NCBI RefSeq assembly: GCF_001514115.1 | Contig: NZ_KQ948466.1 | Coordinates: 186,001 to 250,000 of the forward strand | Reading direction: 5' to 3' | Length of the DNA: 64,000 nucleotides | Origin: Streptomyces olivochromogenes | GTDB taxonomy: Bacteria; Actinomycetota; Actinomycetes; Streptomycetales; Streptomycetaceae | Shown here: piece after piece, positions 53,146-61,079 of the stretch | Layout: every line of letters begins with the position of its first letter | How positions within the stretch are numbered: position 1 is the first letter of the stretch | Translations under genes and position numbers: made by a program | Notes under the pieces: model-generated | The model's input: the letters and a program-made list of their open reading frames with translations, nothing else | What the model was told of the DNA's origin: nothing | Databases searched by the model: none

Positions 53146-54705
53146 CTAGTCGTCCCCGCCCTCCAGTACGGCCATGGCCGCGTTGTGCCCGGGCACCCCG
53201 CTCACGCCGCCGCCGCGCACCGCGCCCGCCCCGCACAGCAGGACGTTCGCGTGCCGGGTCTCGACGCCCCAGCGGCCCGTGCCCTCCTGGGCGTACGGGA
53301 AGGCGAGGTCGCGGTGGAAGATGTTGCCGCCGGGCAACCGCAGGTCGCGCTCCAGGTCGAGCGGGGTCTTCGCCTCGATGCAGGGGCGGCCGTCCGCGTC
53401 GGTGGCCAGGCAGTCGGCGAGCGGTTCGGCGAGGTGCGCCTCCAGCTGCGCCAGCGTCGACTTCAGCAGCTCCGCCCGTACGGCGTCGTTGTCCCGCTCG
53501 AACAGCCGGGCAGGTGTGTGCAAGCCGAAGAGGGTGAGGGTCTGGTACCCCTGCTCGACCAGGTCCTGGCCGAGGATGCTCGGGTCGGTGAGGGAGTGGC
53601 AGTAGATCTCGGAGGGCGGCGCGGTGGGCAGCTCACCCGACGCGGCCTGCGCGTGGGCGGTCGCCAACTGCTCGTAGCCCTCGGCGATGTGGAAGGTGCC
53701 GGAGAACGCCTCGCGCGGGTCGACCGAGGTGTCGCGCAGCCTCGGCAACCGCTTGAGCAGCATGTTGACCTTCAGCTGGGCGCCCTCGGCGGGGGTCGGC
53801 GGTTCGTCGCCGGTGAGGTGCGCGAGTTCCTGCGGCGAGGCGTTCACGAGGACGTGCCGGGCCGGGACGACGCCCTCGCCGTCCGCGGTGCGGTAGGTGA
53901 CCTCGGCGGCCCGCCCGTCGGTCTCGATGCGCACCGCCTCGTGGCCGGTGACGATCACGGCGCCCGCGGCGCGCGCCGCCGCGGCCATCGCGTCGGTGAG
54001 GGCGCCCATGCCGCCGACCGGCACGTCCCAGGCGCCGGTGCCGCCGCCGATCACGTGGTACAGGAAGCAGCGGTTCTGGCGCAGGGACGGGTCGTGGGCG
54101 TCCGCGAAGGTCCCGATGAGCGCGTCGGTGAGGACGACACCGCGTACGAGGTCGTCGGCGAAGTTCTCCTCCACGGCGACACCGACCGGCTCCTCGAAGA
54201 GGACCCGCCAGGCCTCCTCGTCGTCGATGCGGGCGCGCAGTTCCTCGCGGGTGGGCAGCGGTTCGGTGAGCGTCGGGAAGACCTGCTGGGCGACCCGGCC
54301 GGTCATGCCGTAGAAGCGCTGCCACGCCTCGTACTCGCGGTCCGAGCCGGTCAGGCGCGCGAAGGCCTCGCGGGTGCGGCGCTCGCCACCGCCGACGAGC
54401 AGGCCGGTGGGCCGTCCGCCGCGTTCGACGGGCGTGTACGAGGACACGGTGCGGCCCCGCACGCGGAAGTCGAGGCTCAGATCCCGCACGATCTTCCGGG
54501 GCAGCAGGCTGACCAGGTAGGAGTAGCGCGACAGCCGGGCGTCGACTCCGGCGAACGGCCGGGTGGACACGGCGGCGCCGCCGGTGGTCCCCAGGCGCTC
54601 GAGCACGAGCACGGACCGGCCGGCCCGGGCCAGGTAGGCGGCGGCGACGAGTCCGTTGTGGCCCCCGCCGACGATCACGACGTCGTATCCCTCGTGTGCA
54701 GGCAT
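53146..54705 (-). CDS. FAD-dependent phytoene-desaturase-family oxidoreductase (PYROXD2-like)
   Basis: 519 residues. The FAD-binding N-terminus is textbook: YDVVIVGGGHNGLVAAAYLARAGRSVLVLE (GxGxxG), followed by GGAAVSTRPFAG. The C-terminus VLLCGAGAVRGGGVSGVPGHNAAMAVL is the second FAD/ADP motif of the carotenoid-desaturase/PYROXD2 group. No carotenoid genes (crtB, crtE) are nearby. No clear Shine-Dalgarno is seen; the gene begins at ATG 54705 and is preceded by the 31-bp repeat array. Its substrate in this setting is unknown. Confidence 0.88.
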   Translation of the reverse strand: MPAHEGYDVVIVGGGHNGLVAAAYLARAGRSVLVLERLGTTGGAAVSTRPFAGVDARLSRYSYLVSLLPRKIVRDLSLDFRVRGRTVSSYTPVERGGRPTGLLVGGGERRTREAFARLTGSDREYEAWQRFYGMTGRVAQQVFPTLTEPLPTREELRARIDDEEAWRVLFEEPVGVAVEENFADDLVRGVVLTDALIGTFADAHDPSLRQNRCFLYHVIGGGTGAWDVPVGGMGALTDAMAAAARAAGAVIVTGHEAVRIETDGRAAEVTYRTADGEGVVPARHVLVNASPQELAHLTGDEPPTPAEGAQLKVNMLLKRLPRLRDTSVDPREAFSGTFHIAEGYEQLATAHAQAASGELPTAPPSEIYCHSLTDPSILGQDLVEQGYQTLTLFGLHTPARLFERDNDAVRAELLKSTLAQLEAHLAEPLADCLATDADGRPCIEAKTPLDLERDLRLPGGNIFHRDLAFPYAQEGTGRWGVETRHANVLLCGAGAVRGGGVSGVPGHNAAMAVLEGGDD

Positions 54706-54824
54706 GGTTCTTCGTAGCACGCGATGATCTAGAACGGCCAGAGGTACGCGGCACCCGGCGGGCGTCCGGACGGGGCACGAGCGCGGGCATCCGCCCCGGC
54801 GTGGCCTTCGCCACCGTCGGCCGC

Positions 54825-54911
54825 GACACCGCCGTATGGCCGGTCCGTCGACCACGGCACCGCCGTATGGCCGGTCCGCCGACCACGACACCGCCGTATG
54901 GCCGGTGCCGT
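54825..54911. repeat. Three 31-bp tandem repeats upstream of the FAD oxidoreductase
   Basis: Units at 54825, 54856 and 54887 (exact 31-bp period) share ACACCGCCGTATGGCCGGT, the second with one change in its first bases. A degenerate earlier copy may lie near 54800. They sit in the 260-bp gap between the kinase gene's stop and the oxidoreductase gene. Confidence 0.85.
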
Positions 54912-54965
54912 CCCTCGAACAGGGCGGGCACACCCCCGCCCCCGCACGGGACGCACGGGAGCCCC

Positions 54966-57242
54966 TCAGTCTCCCCGTGCCGCCCGCTGCTGGCGCAACG
55001 CGGCCACTCTGCGGTACAGCTCCACCGCCTCCTGGCCCCGGCCCAGTTGTTCCAGGCAGTGTGCCTCGTCGTTGCGGCTGGCCAGGGCGTCGGGGTGGTC
55101 GGCGCCGAGAACGCGTTCGCGGGCGGTGGCGACGCCCCGGTACTCGGTGAGGGCGTCGGACCAGCGGCCCAGCCAGCCGAGGCCGACCGCGACCTCGCGG
55201 CGGCTGACGAGGGTGTCCGGGTGGTCGGGGCCGAGGACGCGCTCGCGGATGGCCCACACGTCACGGGACTCGGCGAGCGCCTCCTCCCAGCGGCCCATCC
55301 GGCCGAGGTTGACGCCGAGGCCGTGCCGGGCGCGCAGGGTCTCGGGGTGGGCGGGGCCGTGCACCCGGGTGCGGTCGTCGATCAGGTCCCGGTACAGCTC
55401 CAGGGCCTGCGCGCTGCGGCCGAGCCGGCCGAGGCTGATGCCGACCTCGTAGCGGGCGGAGAGGGTGTCCGGGTGGTCGGGGCCGAGGGCCTGGGCCCGT
55501 GCCTCGGCCACCTCCCGGTAGGTCCCCAACGCCTCGGGCCAGTGGCCCAACTGACCGAGCGCGTACGCGACTTCGTACCGTGTCACGAGGGTGTCGGGGT
55601 GGTTCACACCGAGCACCCGGGTCCGCGCGGCGGCGACCTCGCTCGCCATCCGGTAGGAGTCCTCCAGGCGGCCCAGCCTGCTCAGGTTGAAGGCCAGGTT
55701 GTGGCGGCAGCGCAGGGTGTCGGGATGATCGGGGCCCATGACACGCTCCCGGGCGGCGAGCACCGCGGTGTACGCCTGGTGCGCCTCGAAGTGACGGCCC
55801 AACTGGCCCAGTACGTACGCCATTTCCTGACGCGCGGCCAGGGTGTCGGGATGGTCGGGGCCGAGCGCCCGCTCCCTGCCCCCGGCGACCCGCGTGTACT
55901 CGCGCAGCGCCTCGGCTGCGCGTCCGGTGCGGCTGAGGGTGAAGCCGACCTCGTAGCGGCTGGCGAGGGTGTCGGGGTGGTCGGGGCCAAGGACGTGCTC
56001 GCGTTCGGCGGCGACCGCGCGGTGCACCTCGCCCGCCTCGGTCCACCGGCCGAGCCGCCCGAGGCTCAGTCCGGCGTTGTGCCGGCCCGTCAGGGTGGTG
56101 AGCAACTCCGGCGAGGGGGTCGGGCGTTCGACGTGCTCCGGCGCCTCCGGTGCGGACGTGGCCGGGCGCGCCGTCCATTCGCCGGTCAGGCCCGCCGCCG
56201 CGTCCGGCGGGGCGCCGCCGAGTCCGGCACCGGTCGCCTTGTGACCGGTGGTCATGCCCCGGGTCCAGGAGGGCAGCCGGGGTTCACGCGAGGAAGAGGG
56301 AGCGGGAGCCCTCGTCGACGGCTCCAACATGCGCCGCTCGTCGGCGGGACGGTCGATCGCGGGGGACACGACCGTCGGCACGTACACCGGAGTCGTACGC
56401 CCCGTGCCGATGCGCCGGCCGAGCTCGCGCGCGTCCTGCGGGCGCCTCTCCGGCTCCTTGGCCAGCAGATCCAGGATGATCCGCTCGAAGTACTCGGGGA
56501 GCTCGGCGCGGTGGTGGCGCGGCGGCTCGGGAGGCGTGTCACGGTGGCCGACGAGGATCGCCCACGCGTCGTCCAGGTCGAACGGCGGTGCCCCGGTGGC
56601 GATTTCGTAGAGCACACATCCGAAGGAGTACAGATCACTGCGCTGGTCGACCTGGGCACCGCTGATCTGCTCCGGCGACATGTAGTGCGGAGTGCCCATC
56701 GCGATACCGGTGCCGGTCAGCCGGGCCGTGAAGCCGATGTCGTGGCCGAGGCGCGCGATGCCGAAGTCGCAGATCTTCACCGTGCCGTCGGCCAGCCGCA
56801 TGATGTTGGCGGGCTTCAGGTCACGGTGCACGATGCCCTGTTGGTGGGTGTAGGCGAGGGCCCCGGACACCTGGTCGGCGATGTCGACGACATCGGCGAC
56901 GGGGAGCGGATGCTGCTTGTTGTCCTCCAGGAGCTGGCTGAGGTTGCGGCCCTCCAGCAGCTCCATGACCAGGTACAGCACGCCCTCCGACTCGCCGAAG
57001 TCGTGCACCACGGTCACCCCGCGGTGTTGCAGCGCGGCGGCCACCCTGGCCTCGCGCCGGAATCTCTCCCGCAGCACACGGGTGAACGACTGATCGTGGT
57101 GCGGCCCGAGCGGTTTGAGGCACTTCACGGCCACCTGCCGCCCCAGCGACTCGTCGCGGGCGCGCCACACCTCACCCATGCCTCCCCGCCCGATCAGATC
57201 GAGCAGTCGGTACCGGCTCTGGATCAGCCTGGTCTCCGCCAT
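54966..57242 (-). CDS. Serine/threonine protein kinase with C-terminal TPR array
   Basis: 758 residues. Kinase domain ~12-275: glycine loop LIGRGGMGEVWRARDE, VAVKCLKP, catalytic VHRDLKPANIM, CDFGIARLG, GTPHYMSPEQISG. After a Pro/Ser-rich linker (~290-385) come about eight 42-residue TPR repeats, each with the signature GPDHPDTL and LGRLGR. No transmembrane segment is visible, so this is a soluble Hanks kinase with a protein-binding TPR platform. The ATG at 57242 is used (GGGGG about 12 nt upstream, long); the frame upstream is a shadow of the MpaB gene. Confidence 0.94.
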   Translation of the reverse strand: MAETRLIQSRYRLLDLIGRGGMGEVWRARDESLGRQVAVKCLKPLGPHHDQSFTRVLRERFRREARVAAALQHRGVTVVHDFGESEGVLYLVMELLEGRNLSQLLEDNKQHPLPVADVVDIADQVSGALAYTHQQGIVHRDLKPANIMRLADGTVKICDFGIARLGHDIGFTARLTGTGIAMGTPHYMSPEQISGAQVDQRSDLYSFGCVLYEIATGAPPFDLDDAWAILVGHRDTPPEPPRHHRAELPEYFERIILDLLAKEPERRPQDARELGRRIGTGRTTPVYVPTVVSPAIDRPADERRMLEPSTRAPAPSSSREPRLPSWTRGMTTGHKATGAGLGGAPPDAAAGLTGEWTARPATSAPEAPEHVERPTPSPELLTTLTGRHNAGLSLGRLGRWTEAGEVHRAVAAEREHVLGPDHPDTLASRYEVGFTLSRTGRAAEALREYTRVAGGRERALGPDHPDTLAARQEMAYVLGQLGRHFEAHQAYTAVLAARERVMGPDHPDTLRCRHNLAFNLSRLGRLEDSYRMASEVAAARTRVLGVNHPDTLVTRYEVAYALGQLGHWPEALGTYREVAEARAQALGPDHPDTLSARYEVGISLGRLGRSAQALELYRDLIDDRTRVHGPAHPETLRARHGLGVNLGRMGRWEEALAESRDVWAIRERVLGPDHPDTLVSRREVAVGLGWLGRWSDALTEYRGVATARERVLGADHPDALASRNDEAHCLEQLGRGQEAVELYRRVAALRQQRAARGD

Positions 57243-57304
57243 CTCGTGCGATCGCCCCCGTCGCTGCTCGCCGCGCCCTCCCCTGGCCCGTCCAGTATGG
57301 CGAG

Positions 57305-58162
57305 TTATCTGCCGACTTTGTACGGCGCCGGTCGGGAGCCGGGGCCGAGCCGCGCCATGGCCCGCAGAATGTGTTTGGGCGGGAGTTGCCAGCGAAGACG
57401 TGCGGGAACGCAGCGCAGCACGGTGCCCGTGACACGCAGGCGCCGGGTCACCGTCGAGGGGGCCGGCGCGGGTCGGCCGTACAGCTCGTGGGCGTACGGC
57501 GGCAGGGCGGCGTACGCCAGCCGCGCCACGCGCCGCCACAGCAGCGCGCGCGCCGGCACGAGCAGCGGGTGGGTCGGCGGGCGCGACAGGAAGTCGTCCA
57601 CCTCCCTCGCCTCGGGCCCTGCGGCGAGCTCCGGCAGCACCTTCTCGAAGTAGGCGGCCAGCTCCGCCCGATTCGCCGGTACGTCGGTGGGGTCGAGGCC
57701 GACCAGGCGTGCGCTGACCCGGTGTTCGTCGATGTACCGGTCGGCGTGCGCGTCCGTCATCGGGAAGCCCGAGCGGCGCAGGACGTGCAGATAGGAGTCG
57801 ATCTCGGCGCAGTGCACCCACAGCAGCAGCTCGGGCTCGTCGATCCGGTACCGCTCCCCCGTGTCCGGGTCGGTGGCCTTGAGCAGGGTGTGGATCTTCC
57901 GGACCCGGGCGCCGGCTTTCTCGGCGGCCTCTGTGGTGCCGTACGTCGCCGTGCCGACGAAGTTCGCGGTGCGCATCAGCCGGCCCCAGGCGTCGCGCCG
58001 GAAGTCGGAATTCTGCAGGACGCCCCGGACGGCGCGGGGGTGCAGGGCCTGGAGGTAGAGCGCGCGGATCCCGGCGACCCACATCATGGGATCACCGTGC
58101 ATCTGCCAGGTCACCGAGGAGGAACCGAACAGCCCCTGGTCACCTGAGCGAAGCGCGTCCAC
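57305..58162 (-). CDS. MpaB-family (DUF2236) oxygenase
   Basis: 285 residues. Family landmarks: DPMMWVAGIRALYLQALHPRAVRGVLQ, TANFVGTATYGTTEAAEKAGARVRKIH, PELLLWVHCAEIDSYLHVLRRSGFPM. The family includes MpaB of mycophenolate synthesis, which cuts a farnesyl chain oxidatively, and the heme-b latex-clearing proteins. HPR and WVHC are the best candidates for heme-site residues. There is no signal peptide. It starts 9 bp after the acyl-CoA dehydrogenase stop, so the two form an operon. The substrate is unknown, but an alkene side chain is plausible. Confidence 0.9.
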   Translation of the reverse strand: MDALRSGDQGLFGSSSVTWQMHGDPMMWVAGIRALYLQALHPRAVRGVLQNSDFRRDAWGRLMRTANFVGTATYGTTEAAEKAGARVRKIHTLLKATDPDTGERYRIDEPELLLWVHCAEIDSYLHVLRRSGFPMTDAHADRYIDEHRVSARLVGLDPTDVPANRAELAAYFEKVLPELAAGPEAREVDDFLSRPPTHPLLVPARALLWRRVARLAYAALPPYAHELYGRPAPAPSTVTRRLRVTGTVLRCVPARLRWQLPPKHILRAMARLGPGSRPAPYKVGR

Positions 58163-58171
58163 CTCGTCAGG

Positions 58172-59350
58172 CTAGCGCCGGACCCGCGGCATCCCCAGTC
58201 CGATCCACGAGATGATTTCGCGCTGGATCTCGTTGTTCCCGCCGCCGAAGGTGAAGATGACCGCCGAGCGGTAGCCGCGTTCCAGCTCTCCGTGCAGGAC
58301 GGCGCCCGTGGAGCCCTCCTTGAGGACGCCGGGCGCGGCGACGATCTCCATGAGCCAGGCGTACGCGTCCCGGCGGGCCTCGGAGCCGTACACCTTGACC
58401 GCGGAGGCGTCCTGCGGGGTGAGGGTGCCCTCCTGGACGGCGTTCACCATCTGCCAGTTGAGGAGTTTCATCGCGTCAAGTTTGGTGTGGGTCTGGGCGA
58501 GGCGGCGGCGCACCCAGGGGAGGTCGGCGACGCGGCGGCCGTCGGCGAGCTTGGTGTCCATGGCCCAGCGCTGGACGTCGTGCAGGGCGCGGATCGCCAT
58601 GGTGCCGTGTGCGGCGAGGGTGACGCGTTCGTGGTTGAGCTGGTTGGTGATCAGCCGCCAGCCCTTGTTCTCCTCGCCGACCCGGCGCGAGAGGGGGACG
58701 CGGATGTTCTCGTAGTAGCTGGCGGTGGTGTCGTGGGAGGCGAGGGTGTTGATGAGGGTGCAGGAGTAGCCGGGGTCGGAGGTCGGCACGAGGAGCATGG
58801 TGATGCCCTTGTGGGGTGGGGCGTCCGGGTCGGTGCGGACGGCGAGCCAGACCCAGTCGGCGGTGTCGCCGTTCGTCGTCCAGATCTTCTGCCCGTTGAC
58901 GACGTAGGTGTCGCCGTCCCGTACGGCCTTGGTCTTGAGCGCGGCCAGATCCGTGCCCGCGTCGGGCTCGCTGTAGCCGATCGCGAAGTCGATCTCGCCG
59001 GAGAGGATCCTTGGAAGGAAGTACTCCTTCTGCTCCGCGGTGCCGAACCGCATGATCGTCGGGCCGACGGTGTTCAGCGCCATCAGGGGCAGCGGTACGC
59101 CCGCCTGGGCCGCCTCGTCGAAGAAGATGAACTGCTCCATGGGGGTCAGCCCGCGCCCGCCGTATTCCGCGGGCCAGCCCACCCCGAGCCAGCCGTCCCT
59201 GCCGAGCCGCCGGATCGTCTCGCGGTAGAACCGTTTCTGGGCGGCCGGGTCGTCGTATCGGGCGTAGGCGTGGTCGGGGACCAACTCGGCGAAGTAGCCG
59301 CGCAGTTCGATCCGCAGCCGCTGCTGTTCTGGCGTGTATTCGAGATGCAC
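58172..59350 (-). CDS. Acyl-CoA dehydrogenase, FadE29-like
   Basis: 392 residues from the GTG at 59350 with AGGAGG just upstream. N-terminus VHLEYTPEQQRLRIELRGYFAEL, then GRDGWLGVGWPAEYGGRGLTPMEQFIFFDEA, FAIGYSEPDAGTDLAAL, VNGQKIWTTNGDTADWVWLA, and the ending TFGGGNNEIQREIISWIGLGMPRVRR. The ending and the GWLGVGWPAEYGG segment resemble FadE29 of cholesterol side-chain degradation. In Mycobacterium FadE29 works only as heterotetramer with FadE28; no second ACAD gene is in the window. A perfect KstR-type site lies upstream. Confidence 0.9.
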   Translation of the reverse strand: MHLEYTPEQQRLRIELRGYFAELVPDHAYARYDDPAAQKRFYRETIRRLGRDGWLGVGWPAEYGGRGLTPMEQFIFFDEAAQAGVPLPLMALNTVGPTIMRFGTAEQKEYFLPRILSGEIDFAIGYSEPDAGTDLAALKTKAVRDGDTYVVNGQKIWTTNGDTADWVWLAVRTDPDAPPHKGITMLLVPTSDPGYSCTLINTLASHDTTASYYENIRVPLSRRVGEENKGWRLITNQLNHERVTLAAHGTMAIRALHDVQRWAMDTKLADGRRVADLPWVRRRLAQTHTKLDAMKLLNWQMVNAVQEGTLTPQDASAVKVYGSEARRDAYAWLMEIVAAPGVLKEGSTGAVLHGELERGYRSAVIFTFGGGNNEIQREIISWIGLGMPRVRR

Positions 59351-59394
59351 GGCGCCTCCTGGCTCCCCAAGGCCGGACCTGACGGCGCACACCG

Positions 59395-59408
59395 TAGAAC
59401 GTGTTTCA
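59395..59408. promoter_or_regulatory. KstR-type operator upstream of the acyl-CoA dehydrogenase
   Basis: TAGAACGTGTTTCA fits the published KstR consensus TNNAACNNGTTNNA at every fixed position. Its centre is 51 bp before the GTG at 59350. One exact match in a gap of about 115 bp is unlikely by chance (roughly 1 in 500). Confidence 0.6.
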
Positions 59409-59464
59409 GAAATTGTGAATGCCGATGACACCGACGCCCGGACCGCGACCCTCCCGGCGGACAC

Positions 59465-59822
59465 TCACCCGCGGAACCCGTCCGCGACGTCGACCGGGCG
59501 GCCGTACTCCCGGACACCACGGTCGAACTCGGCCTGGAAGTGCTGGTACCCGTGCCCGTCGGGGTCGGGGCGCAGGGTGAACACGGCGTCCCCTCCTGCG
59601 ACGGCTCGACGCTCCAGCTGGTCGATCGAGTTGCCGGAGGGCGGCGACAGCCCTTCGGGCAGCAGGGCGAGAGTGGCCGTGGCCAGTACCTTGCCGTCGG
59701 CACCATCGAGTGCGCCGAGCGCGGCCAGGGTCGGCGGGAGCAGCGCCGTGACGTGGATTTCCAGGCTCTCAAGCGGAGGAGAGATCGTCCCGAACGCGAC
59801 GCGGGAATCGTATGCGGGCCAT
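59465..59822 (-). pseudogene. Small gene with an apparent +1 frameshift near its start
   Basis: From the ATG at 59822 (GAGG about 9 nt upstream) one frame reads MARIRFPRRVRDDLSSA then TGA (59769-59771). Skipping one T gives ESLEIHVTALLPPTLAALGAL and runs on to a stop at 59465, about 118 residues in all. The longer 206-residue frame covering this end is a shadow of the copper-protein gene and has no start of its own. The downstream part has normal codon bias and ends GREYGRPVDVADGFRG-like. Either a recent frameshift or a programmed GCT-TGA shift is possible. No domain recognised. Confidence 0.55.
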
Positions 59823-59880
59823 CGTCCGCACCTCGGCTCCGGTCCGTCGACGAGGCCGTGCTCGCCTGCGGAGTGGTGCT

Positions 59881-60261
59881 TCAGGGGCGGCTCAGGGTGG
59901 CCAGGAAGTCCGTGCAGGCCTGGGCACACTCCCGGCAGGTCTTCGCGCTGTCCTGCCCACCGGGGTGCTCGTCGAACACGTCCGCGCTCTCGCGGCAGAC
60001 GGTACGGCACCATTCGACCTGGACCCGAATGCCGGCCGCGTCCCGGTGGGCCTCCTCCGCCAGCACACGACAGGTCGCGTCGCACACCTCCACACAGAGA
60101 AGGCCTTTGCGCCGTACGAGTTCCTGCTCCCTCGGCCCGTCCGGATCCACCGCGCTCGCCCGCAGCGCGCAGGCGCGGGCGGCCTCGGCGCAGGCCTGCG
60201 CACAGTCGAAGCGGTCCTCGAGGAATCGAATACGTTCTTGCTGGGATGTCAGTGTCGTCAC
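59881..60261 (-). CDS. Four-helix-bundle copper-binding protein (Csp/DUF326-like)
   Basis: 126 residues, no signal peptide, so the cytosolic Csp3-type. Cysteines line up on helices: CAQACAEAARAC, LCVEVCDATC, WCRTVC and CRECAQAC, with histidines at intervals (EEAHRD, FDEH). This is the pattern of proteins that store many Cu(I) ions inside the bundle. The ATG at 60261 is followed by TTLTSQQERIRFLEDRFD. It may be co-transcribed with the frameshifted downstream small gene. No copper exporter or CsoR gene is in view. Confidence 0.88.
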   Translation of the reverse strand: MTTLTSQQERIRFLEDRFDCAQACAEAARACALRASAVDPDGPREQELVRRKGLLCVEVCDATCRVLAEEAHRDAAGIRVQVEWCRTVCRESADVFDEHPGGQDSAKTCRECAQACTDFLATLSRP

Positions 60262-60339
60262 CGCGGGCGGGTAGCCGCGGGAAGCTCCGTCAAACCCCGC
60301 ACCTCAGGCGCCGCCCTCCGGGTCCAGCGGGGCCGCCGC

Positions 60340-60501
60340 GAGCGGCAACAACAACCGCCCCCGCCCCGCCCGGAGGAACAGCCTCGACTGCCCGACAGCG
60401 GCCCGGTCCACGAGGTCAGGGAGCACCGCGAGCCCAACGAACTGCCCCCGGGCGAGCAACGGGTGACACCCCACGAGTTGAAGCGAGCGAACGGCTCCTA
60501 G
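60340..60501 (+). pseudogene. Remnant of a DUF6479-type membrane protein (C-terminus only)
   Basis: A frame reads ERQQQPPPPRPEEQPRLPD then SGPVHEVREHREPNE, ending VTPHELKRANGS and TAG at 60499. This is the acidic, Pro-rich cytoplasmic tail of the small DUF6479 Streptomyces proteins. The single transmembrane segment and start codon that should precede it are absent. It explains most of the 236-bp gap between the copper protein and the NTF2-like gene, and its last 4 bp overlap the latter's stop. Confidence 0.55.
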
Positions 60502-60899
60502 CCGCCCATCGCCTCCGCCGCCTCGCGTGAGATCCGCTCGAACTGGGCGCCCATCGCCTCGGAGAGCGCGTGGGCCGCCGAGAGCGGGCGGACCATCACC
60601 ATCAGGTCGTCGATCCTGCCGTCCTCGTCGAAGTGCAGGAAGTCGCAGCCGTTGAGCTCCTTGTCGCCCACCGTCGCCGTGAAGACGAGCGCGTGGTCAC
60701 GGCCGTCGGCACCAGCGATCTCGCGTACGTAGCGGAAGTCGGTGAAGACACGGGAGACGCCGCGCAGGATGGCCGCGGTGATGGCCTTCCCCGGGTACGG
60801 CTTGAAGGCGACGGGGCTGGTGAACACCACGTCGTCGGCCAGCATCTCCTCGATCGCGGTGAGGTCGCCCGCCTCTACGGCCTTCCGGAAGGGGTGCAT
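60498..60899 (-). CDS. NTF2-like family protein (nuclear transport factor 2 fold)
   Basis: 133 residues from the ATG at 60899. The SnoaL/NTF2-like fold shows as FRKAVEAGDLTAIEEMLADDVVFTSPVAFKPYPG, then ALVFTATVGDKELNGCDFLHFDEDGRIDDLMVMVRPL. These proteins act as isomerases, hydratases or binding proteins; the substrate cannot be predicted. It is divergent from the PfpI/TetR operon and shares an AT-rich palindrome with it. Confidence 0.88.
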   Translation of the reverse strand: MHPFRKAVEAGDLTAIEEMLADDVVFTSPVAFKPYPGKAITAAILRGVSRVFTDFRYVREIAGADGRDHALVFTATVGDKELNGCDFLHFDEDGRIDDLMVMVRPLSAAHALSEAMGAQFERISREAAEAMGG

Positions 60900-60921
60900 C
60901 CGAGCCCCGCCTCTCACTCAA

Positions 60922-60933
60922 CTAATTGATTAG
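60922..60933. promoter_or_regulatory. AT-rich palindrome between the NTF2-like and PfpI genes
   Basis: CTAATTGATTAG (arms CTAAT/ATTAG around TG) is markedly AT-rich for this genome and lies 23 bp upstream of the NTF2-like ATG. It is a likely operator for the TetR-type protein encoded downstream of the PfpI gene. Confidence 0.55.
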
Positions 60934-61079
60934 GTTACGAACAGAGTAGTTGGGGTCACGTCCGACGTCCAGGCATTGGATTCCCTATGGCTCCGACCGC
61001 ACTCCCTATTGGTCACCTATGCCAGAGCCGCATAGCGTCGAGGACGAACGACCCCTCGCAACCCTCGGAGAAACGCACC

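Noticed and set aside
50357..53236. Extension of the acyl-CoA synthetase frame through the FMN-protein gene
   Set aside because: The extra 440 codons are a shadow of the nitronate-monooxygenase-like gene; the ATG at 51907 with 4-bp overlap fits the family start.
54966..58082. Extension of the kinase frame 280 codons upstream
   Set aside because: The extra part overlaps the MpaB-family gene in another frame and is Arg/Pro-rich; the kinase glycine loop begins soon after the ATG at 57242.
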